A stretch of 9,669 nt of DNA from Candidatus Liptonbacteria bacterium RIFOXYD1_FULL_36_11. Lineage in GTDB: Bacteria; Patescibacteriota; Minisyncoccia; UBA6257; XYB1-36-10. Positions within the stretch are counted from its first letter, which is position 1; every line of letters begins with the position of its first letter. The DNA lies in assembly GCA_001821375.1 (NCBI GenBank), contig MHLG01000025.1:14589-24257 (forward strand). The letters are read 5' to 3'. Positions 1 to 3,599 of this stretch are shown one piece after another. Below the pieces are notes generated by a model. It did no database searches and was not told the origin of the DNA. It was given only the letters and a program-made list of their open reading frames with translations. Position numbers and translations under genes: made by a program.

Positions 1-396
1 GATGCCGGAAAAAATATGCCAGAAATTTCTGCTGAACTGAAAAAAAGACTTACCACATTTTTTAAACCGGAACTCGTAAATCGTTTTTCCCGTATTATTG
101 CTTTTAAAAACCTCTCGTTGGAAGATATAAAAAAAATAGCCGCCCTTCAATTAAAAAAACTCGCTAATAATCTCTTAGAAAGAAAAAATATATCTTTAAA
201 ATTTTCCGATCCTGCTATTGATAAAATCGCCACCCTCGGCTACAATCCTTCTTTCGGAGCAAGACCACTGAAAGAAGTCATTGATCAAAAAATAAAAAAT
301 CCGTTAGCTGAAATTATTTTACGGCGGGAAGCAAAAAGCGGTGACATCTTTGATATAGATTTTAAAGAAGATCAATTTTCTTTTATAAAAAAATAA
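1..396 (+). CDS. Clp-family AAA+ ATPase (ClpB/ClpC-like), C-terminal end only
   Basis: This is the 3' end of a gene that begins before the window: the frame is open from base 1 (DAGKN precedes the first ATG at 16), giving 131 visible residues. It matches the end of the second AAA+ module of Clp/Hsp100 unfoldases. FKPELVNRF corresponds to the conserved F-R-P-E-x-x-N-R segment, and the C-terminal small domain carries the sensor-2 motif GARPLK (residues 81-86 counted from the ATG at 16), followed by an IKNPLAEIIL helix. Such proteins thread substrates through a hexameric pore, either to disaggregate them (ClpB) or to feed ClpP (ClpC/ClpA). The visible part cannot separate these, because the Walker motifs, the middle domain and any ClpP loop lie upstream. 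The stop TAA directly abuts the ATG of the Nudix gene, so the two are probably co-transcribed and translationally coupled. Confidence 0.9.
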   Translation, partial: DAGKNMPEISAELKKRLTTFFKPELVNRFSRIIAFKNLSLEDIKKIAALQLKKLANNLLERKNISLKFSDPAIDKIATLGYNPSFGARPLKEVIDQKIKNPLAEIILRREAKSGDIFDIDFKEDQFSFIKK

Positions 397-927
397 ATGA
401 CCACCCAAATCTCAGCTGGCATTATTATTTATCGCCAAACTAAAGATGGAATAAAATTTCTTCTTCTTTATCATGGCCATAACTACTGGAACTTTCCTAA
501 AGGAAAAATAGAAAAAGATGAAAATACTATTGAAACCGCCCTTCGCGAAGTTTATGAAGAAACTGGCTTAAAGAAGCATTATCTAGAACTTAAAAAAAAT
601 TTTAAAACTTCCGAACGTTACATTTTCAAAGCTAGGGAAGATGAGAGTAAAATTTTTAAAATCGTTACTTTTTATCTTGCTAAAACCTCAAACCCTATAA
701 TTAAAGTCTCTAAAGAACACCTTGGCTACGGATGGTTTTCCTTTTCTGAAGCCATAAAAATACTCTTTCGTTATAAAGGCACTGCGGAAATAATAAAAAA
801 AGCTTACTACCTAATAAGAAAAGAAAGTTATCTTACAAAACACACTGAAAAGCAAAAACAGTTCTATCCCCACCCACACCATTTTCTAACTCCTCCCTTA
901 AAAAAAACTTCTCCGGAAAATAACTAA
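397..927 (+). CDS. Nudix hydrolase, Ap4A-hydrolase-like
   Basis: The protein has 176 residues. A perfect Nudix box G-x5-E-x7-R-E-U-x-E-E-x-G-U spans residues 36-58 (G36, E42, R50, E51, E54, E55, G57). The preceding WNFPKGKIE resembles the WDFPKGxIE segment of asymmetric diadenosine tetraphosphate hydrolases. Nudix enzymes cleave nucleoside diphosphates linked to another group, using Mg2+ held by the box glutamates. The Ap4A assignment is inference from this local similarity; other dinucleotides or (d)NTPs are possible. A basic tail (about 145-176) holds a His/Pro cluster, FYPHPHHF, not expected in the core fold. The ATG follows the upstream Clp stop with zero spacing and has no separate Shine-Dalgarno site, which points to translational coupling. 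Aminoacyl-tRNA synthetases are known sources of Ap4A, so a housekeeping clean-up role is plausible. Confidence 0.9.
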   Translation: MTTQISAGIIIYRQTKDGIKFLLLYHGHNYWNFPKGKIEKDENTIETALREVYEETGLKKHYLELKKNFKTSERYIFKAREDESKIFKIVTFYLAKTSNPIIKVSKEHLGYGWFSFSEAIKILFRYKGTAEIIKKAYYLIRKESYLTKHTEKQKQFYPHPHHFLTPPLKKTSPENN

Positions 928-1025
928 AAAGCTCTCGTTTATTTTTTATTTAATCTTTAAAAACTTAAATTTCTCTACCTCCCTATATTTTACCTCCTCT
1001 TTCTAAATCAGCGATATTTAATAAC

Positions 1026-1051
1026 AAAAACTGCCTTTTCAGGCAGTTTTT
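1026..1051. terminator. Bidirectional hairpin terminator between the Nudix gene and rplT
   Basis: Arms AAAAACTGCC (1026-1035) and GGCAGTTTTT (1042-1051) are perfect reverse complements, 10 bp, around the 6-nt loop TTTTCA. The A-tract on one side and T-tract on the other give a U-run in both directions. It sits between the convergent Nudix (+) and rplT (-) genes and probably ends both transcripts. The rest of 928-1078 is AT-rich with no other recognisable feature. Confidence 0.88.
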
Positions 1052-1078
1052 ATTTAAAATCATTCCTAAGCTCTACTT

Positions 1079-1426
1079 TTACTTTTTTACTTCTTCCACT
1101 ACTTTTTTAAAAACCTCCGGATGAAACTCCGCTAATTCCGCCAAAACTTTTCTATCTAAACCAATACTTTTATTTTTTAGAAGGTTTATAAATTTACTAT
1201 AAGAAATTCCTTCCTCCCTTACCGCCGCATTTATCTTTGTTTGCCACAACGCCCTAAAATTCCTTTTTTTCTCTTTTCTCCCGCGAAACTTTCTCGGAAG
1301 AGAGTGTAATAAAGCCTCTTTAGCCGCTCTTTCTTTTGATTTTCTTCCCCATCTGAATCCTTTTGTTAGCTTTAAATTCTTTGCCCTTTTTTTATTTGCC
1401 GTCTTTCCTCTTTTTACTCTTGGCAT
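1079..1426 (-). CDS. rplT: 50S ribosomal protein L20
   Basis: The protein has 115 residues, the usual length for L20. The N-terminus MPRVKRGKTANKKRAKNLKL is the basic extended tail that threads into 23S rRNA. The conserved core RNFRALWQTKINAAVREEGI and SYSKFINLLK, followed by LDRKVLAELA, leave no doubt about the family. L20 is needed early in large-subunit assembly and in some bacteria represses its own operon by binding the mRNA leader. It is the last gene of the minus-strand infC-rpmI-rplT order, 27 bp after rpmI, and is followed by the hairpin at 1026-1051. No clear Shine-Dalgarno site precedes its ATG; the upstream bases are almost only A and T. Whether autoregulation applies here cannot be read from the sequence. 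Confidence 0.97.
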   Translation of the reverse strand: MPRVKRGKTANKKRAKNLKLTKGFRWGRKSKERAAKEALLHSLPRKFRGRKEKKRNFRALWQTKINAAVREEGISYSKFINLLKNKSIGLDRKVLAELAEFHPEVFKKVVEEVKK

Positions 1427-1453
1427 TTTAAAATTTTAATTATTCACTCAATA

Positions 1454-1630
1454 TTAATTTTTGACTCTTTTTATTAGACTTTTCATTGGATAATCTAATC
1501 CTAGAAACTTTCTTCTCTCTTGCTTCGCTCCAGAACTTTTTTTAGAACGAAAATGGCAAACGGACATTTTTCTCCTTAAAACTTTTCCATTCTTCGTTAT
1601 TCTTATTCTTTTTGAAAACACTTTTCTCAT
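1454..1630 (-). CDS. rpmI: 50S ribosomal protein L35 (divergent, 58 residues)
   Basis: This short gene lies between infC and rplT on the minus strand: ATG at 1630-1628, stop TAA at 1456-1454, 58 residues. The protein is very basic (MRKVFSKRIRITKNGKVLRR, then SKKSSGAKQERRK). It shows the L35 hallmarks SKRIRITKNGKVLRR (compare the K-R-F-x-x-T-x-x-G-K-x-x-R-R consensus) and the middle H-F-x-x-K-K-S-S segment. Typical L35 has about 64 residues, so this copy is slightly short. Position between IF3 and L20 is the classical bacterial order and strongly supports the call. It starts 31 bp after the infC stop, with only an A-rich stretch (AAAAAAAGATAAAAAAT) before the ATG and no good Shine-Dalgarno site. 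It is small and divergent enough to be missed by length-filtered gene callers. Confidence 0.9.
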   Translation of the reverse strand: MRKVFSKRIRITKNGKVLRRKMSVCHFRSKKSSGAKQERRKFLGLDYPMKSLIKRVKN

Positions 1631-1661
1631 ATTTTTTATCTTTTTTTATTATATTTATAAG

Positions 1662-2168
1662 TTATTTACTGGTCTGCACCTGCGCCACAAAACCTCGGCC
1701 TGCAAATTTTATCGGTGCTATGATTTTATGTTCTATTGTTATCGCTTTTAAAAACTCCTCAAGTTTTGATCTTCCCCAATCTTTATTTGCTTTTTCTCGC
1801 CCTCGTAAAAATATCATTATTTCCACTTTATGCCCCTCACTCAAAAACTCTTCAACCTTCCTCATCTTTACTTCTAAATCATTTTTTGCCGCCCTTGGAG
1901 TAATTCTTATTTTCTTTAACTCGGAAATTTTCTGACTCTTTCTTTGTTTTCTTTCCTCCTTCTCTTTTTGATACCTAAATTTATCAAAACTTATTATTCT
2001 TGCCACGGGAGGATTAGCTAAAGGTACTACCTCTACAAGATCAAGCCCCTTTTCCATTGCGAGTTTAAGCGCCGCCTCCAGCGACATTATTCCTAGATTA
2101 CCGCCATTTTCGCTAATCACTCGAAGCTCTCTTGCTTTTATAAAATGATTTACCTTTATATTCTGAAT
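1662..2168 (-). CDS. infC: Translation initiation factor IF-3, probable AUU start
   Basis: IF-3 binds the 30S subunit, prevents premature 50S joining and proofreads the start codon and initiator tRNA. The N-domain shows LGIMSLEAALKLAMEKGLDL and VEVVPLANPPVARIISFDKF (compare [20 protein letters not shown]). A Lys/Arg-rich linker follows, then the C-domain with KKIRITP and FLRGREKANKDWG. The first conventional start is GTG at 2120, but homology runs upstream in frame (NHFIKARELRVI, compare NGEIRAQEVRL). A TAA at 2183-2181 closes the frame. Between that stop and the GTG the only near-cognate starts are ATT (2168-2166), ATA (2159-2157) and ATA (2141-2139). I chose ATT, giving 168 residues, because infC is the classical AUU-start gene in bacteria and this retains the whole N-domain. 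The GTG has an AGAGAG upstream but would cut into the fold. It lies between ssrA and rpmI. Confidence 0.93.
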   Translation of the reverse strand: MQNIKVNHFIKARELRVISENGGNLGIMSLEAALKLAMEKGLDLVEVVPLANPPVARIISFDKFRYQKEKEERKQRKSQKISELKKIRITPRAAKNDLEVKMRKVEEFLSEGHKVEIMIFLRGREKANKDWGRSKLEEFLKAITIEHKIIAPIKFAGRGFVAQVQTSK

Positions 2169-2495
2169 ATTAAAATATTTTTAAAAAATTAATTACGACT
2201 AATATTGATATATCTCGCTAAAAATAATAAATAGTGGAGATGATGGGAATTGAACCCATGTCCGAAGTTGAGCCATAAAAGTTTCTACAGATATAGGTAA
2301 ATTTTATTTTTTACCTTTCGGTAAACGAGTAAAAATTTATAATTTACCAAAAAGTTTTTACCCGCCAAACCTGTTTTTTTCTCCCACTCCCCAAGTTTAA
2401 AAGAGTAAGAAAAGCTTATACTTTTACACCGCTTCCACTCCTATAAGCAAAAAGTAGAGCGACGCCTCAGCATAAAAGCTAAGGTTACAACCAAC

Positions 2496-2537
2496 TTAAG
2501 CGTAAGCTAAAGCCGGTTGTCTGTTGAATAAGTTGGC
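2496..2537 (-). other. tmRNA proteolysis-tag reading frame (13 residues)
   Basis: The resume codon is probably GCC at 2537-2535, preceded by AATAAGT as in the UAGU/AAGU context of other tmRNAs. The frame reads ANLFNRQPALAYA and ends at TAA (2498-2496). The Ala-Asn start and the ALA-rich end fit known tags, but the terminal residues are AYA where the familiar Escherichia coli-type tag ends LAA. The first residues after the resume codon and the length are inferred from the frame, not demonstrated. Confidence 0.85.
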
Positions 2538-2547
2538 ACTTATTTTT

Positions 2548-2575
2548 TTGACGTTTTTAAGGTCTCGTCAAACCT
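2548..2575 (-). other. tmRNA pseudoknot PK1
   Basis: On the minus strand AGGT (2575-2572) pairs with ACCT (2563-2560), while TTGACG (2571-2566) pairs with CGTCAA (2553-2548). The two stems interleave, so they form an H-type pseudoknot. It lies just upstream of the resume codon, where PK1 is found in other tmRNAs and is needed for correct tagging. Confidence 0.75.
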
Positions 2576-2630
2576 ACCTGCCACTTTTATAACAAAGAAA
2601 CTCCGTCGAGCCCTTTCACCCCCATATTAT

Positions 2631-3080
2631 CTAATCCTCTAATTTTTTAAGTCTTACTTCTATTTTCCTTTTTTCGTCTCTTTCTCTTATTTTTTCCCTT
2701 TTATCAAACTTCTTCTTTCTCTTAGCTAATCCCAGTAAAACCTTCACTAACCCAGCCCTATCATAAACCGACAAAGGCACTAAAGTCAAGCCTCTTTCTT
2801 TTACTTTTAAAGAAAGTTCCGCCATCTCGCTTCTATGCAAAAGTAATCTTCTACTTCTCTTAGAATCATACTCTTCTGTTAAATTTAAAGGTTGATATGG
2901 CGCTATATCACACCCAATTAAATACATTTCTCCACCTCTAAAAACAGCGTAAGTACCTGTTAAACTCATTTTTCCACTCTTCACCGCCTTTACTTCCCCT
3001 CCTTTCAACTCTATCCCTGCCTCTATCTTTTCCAGTATCTCATAATCAAATCTTGCCTTTTTATTTTCTGCTAACGTCAT
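2631..3080 (-). CDS. smpB: SsrA-binding protein SmpB
   Basis: The protein has 149 residues, within the normal SmpB range. SmpB is an OB-fold protein that binds the tRNA-like domain of tmRNA and places a basic C-terminal tail in the empty mRNA channel of stalled ribosomes. Family motifs: NKKARFDYEI (6-15), AGIELKGGEVKAVKSGK (21-37), YDSKRSRRLLLHR (71-83) and GLAKRKKKFDKRE (117-129, the G-x-x-K-G-K-K-x-x-D-K-R tail motif). The tail ends KIEVRLKKLED. The start is the ATG at 3080, with a promoter-like pair so close upstream that the mRNA may be leaderless; no Shine-Dalgarno site is visible. The stop lies 7 bp from the tmRNA 5' end, so its RNA partner probably shares the transcript and is cut from it. 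Confidence 0.96.
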   Translation of the reverse strand: MTLAENKKARFDYEILEKIEAGIELKGGEVKAVKSGKMSLTGTYAVFRGGEMYLIGCDIAPYQPLNLTEEYDSKRSRRLLLHRSEMAELSLKVKERGLTLVPLSVYDRAGLVKVLLGLAKRKKKFDKREKIRERDEKRKIEVRLKKLED

Positions 3081-3087
3081 ATCTAAA

Positions 3088-3116
3088 ATATAATTTAATT
3101 ATCTCATTTTCACAAA
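3088..3116 (-). promoter_or_regulatory. Putative smpB promoter
   Basis: A -35-like TTTGTG (3116-3111) and a -10-like TTATAT (3093-3088) are separated by 17 bp. The expected start point, about 7 bp after the -10 box, falls on or next to the smpB ATG (3080), which would give a leaderless mRNA. Both boxes deviate from consensus in an AT-rich background, so confidence is limited. Confidence 0.35.
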
Positions 3117-3122
3117 CAAAAA

Positions 3123-3141
3123 GCGGCCTTCTCTAAGCCGT
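3123..3141 (-). terminator. Putative terminator before smpB
   Basis: CGGCCTT (3124-3130) and AAGCCG (3135-3140) pair around a CTCT loop with one bulged C. On the minus strand the hairpin is followed by CTTTTTGTTTG, so it could stop transcription arriving from 3215-3507 before the smpB promoter. It has no comparable T-run on the plus strand. Confidence 0.45.
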
Positions 3142-3214
3142 TAATATTTTACAAACCTTATTTAACTAGATAAAAAAGGAAGAAAAGCGTCTTTTACTAA
3201 CCTTTTTATCCTTT

Positions 3215-3379
3215 CTAATCTCCTTCAACTCCAAATGTTAAATAAATCACTACCGCTAAAAAGAAAAAATATGAAGCCAGTAAAAGAATTTCCCAAAAAA
3301 ATAAAACTACCAAAGCAGAAAAGATAAAACAAATTCCGGAAAAACTGCTACACGTAGATACAGCTCCCTCTCCAAACAA
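3215..3379 (-). CDS. Candidate small membrane protein (54 residues, TTG start), or part of a broken gene
   Basis: I do not recognise this product. A minus-strand frame starts at TTG (3379-3377), with GGAG placed 7 nt upstream, and ends at TAG (3217-3215). Residues about 14-30 (SGICFIFSALVVLFFWE) and 31-48 (ILLLASYFFFLAVVIYLT) form two strongly hydrophobic stretches, ending in the acidic tail GVEGD. Hydrophobic frames can arise by chance in T-rich DNA, so this is tentative. In its favour are the ribosome-binding-site spacing, the hairpin downstream at 3141-3123 and the absence of any other gene in this 459-bp gap. It is offset by one reading-frame step from the frame at 3507-3397; the two may be separate small genes or remnants of one frameshifted membrane protein. 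Confidence 0.3.
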   Translation of the reverse strand: MFGEGAVSTCSSFSGICFIFSALVVLFFWEILLLASYFFFLAVVIYLTFGVEGD

Positions 3380-3396
3380 TTAATTTCTCCATTCAT

Positions 3397-3507
3397 CTAA
3401 GCTGAAAAAAACCGAAAGTAAAAAATAATCGCTAATCCAAAAAACAAAATCCGCCAGAACATCTTCTTCACATTATCTTTTATCTTTTCTTCTCCTTTAA
3501 AAATCAA
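3397..3507 (-). CDS. Candidate small single-helix membrane peptide, or 5' part of a broken gene
   Basis: I do not recognise this product. The minus-strand frame can start at TTG (3507, 36 residues), GTG (3471, 24 residues) or ATG (3462, 21 residues) and ends at TAG (3399-3397). A charged N-terminus (KGEEKIKDNVKK) leads into one hydrophobic helix (FWRILFFGLAIIFYF). None of the starts has a well-placed Shine-Dalgarno site; an AAAGGAG lies inside the longest version. Reading continues only 18 bp before the start of the second hydrophobic frame (3379), in a different phase. This arrangement suits either two overlapping tiny genes or a degraded three-helix protein. The remaining bases of 3141-3599 show no other gene. 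Confidence 0.25.
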   Translation of the reverse strand: MIFKGEEKIKDNVKKMFWRILFFGLAIIFYFRFFSA

Positions 3508-3550
3508 GTTTCTTTCTCTTTTATACTCCTTTTCCTAACCTCCATCAACC

Positions 3551-3556
3551 ATTATA
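3551..3556 (-). promoter_or_regulatory. Possible -10 element for the small minus-strand frames
   Basis: An exact TATAAT is present on the minus strand, directed toward the small frames at 3507-3215. No matching TTGACA-like box lies at a suitable distance upstream, so this is only a candidate. Confidence 0.2.
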
Positions 3557-3576
3557 AAACCTTAACAAAACCGTTT

Positions 3577-3586
3577 TATTATAATA
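3577..3586 (+). promoter_or_regulatory. ileS -10 element, palindromic
   Basis: TATTATAATA is its own reverse complement and contains an exact TATAAT on each strand (plus strand 3580-3585). The plus-strand copy would start transcription near 3592, about 8 nt before the ileS ATG at 3600. That predicts a very short leader with no room for a Shine-Dalgarno site. No good -35 box is visible at 17 bp. Confidence 0.4.
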
Positions 3587-3599
3587 GAATGAAGCCACT

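Larger units (their letters stand above)
2235..2623 (-). ncRNA. ssrA: Transfer-messenger RNA (tmRNA)
   Basis: tmRNA rescues stalled ribosomes together with SmpB. On the minus strand the 5' end GGGGGTG (2623-2617) can pair with CATCTCC (2242-2236) to form a 7-bp acceptor stem with two G-U pairs. The 5' domain contains GGGCTCGACGG, the tmRNA hallmark (compare GGATTCGACGG). The T-arm is ATGGG-TTCAATT-CCCAT. GTTTCT near the 5' end and AGAAAC near the 3' end can form helix 2. Pseudoknot PK1, a tag reading frame (2537-2496) and a further stem CCTTAGC/GCTGAGG are present. The mature encoded RNA is about 389 nt. The base after the acceptor (2235) is the discriminator A, and the genomic bases that follow read CTA, so CCA must be added by nucleotidyltransferase. 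Only 7 bp separate its 5' end from the smpB stop. Confidence 0.95.

Noticed and set aside
1612..1935. Plus-strand 107-residue frame overlapping infC and rpmI
   Set aside because: It is antisense to the well-supported infC coding sequence, and its Phe/Ser/Leu-rich composition is what the complement of a Lys/Glu-rich gene gives.
2169..2234. Separate promoter or terminator between ssrA and infC
   Set aside because: Only AT-rich sequence and short self-complementary stretches such as GATATATC and AAAATATTTT are present. No GC-containing stem with a T-run and no convincing -35/-10 pair could be supported.
2235..2275. Stand-alone tRNA gene suggested by a T-arm and acceptor strand
   Set aside because: No anticodon arm is nearby; the partner acceptor strand lies at 2617-2623 with a tag frame and pseudoknot between, so it is the 3' end of tmRNA.
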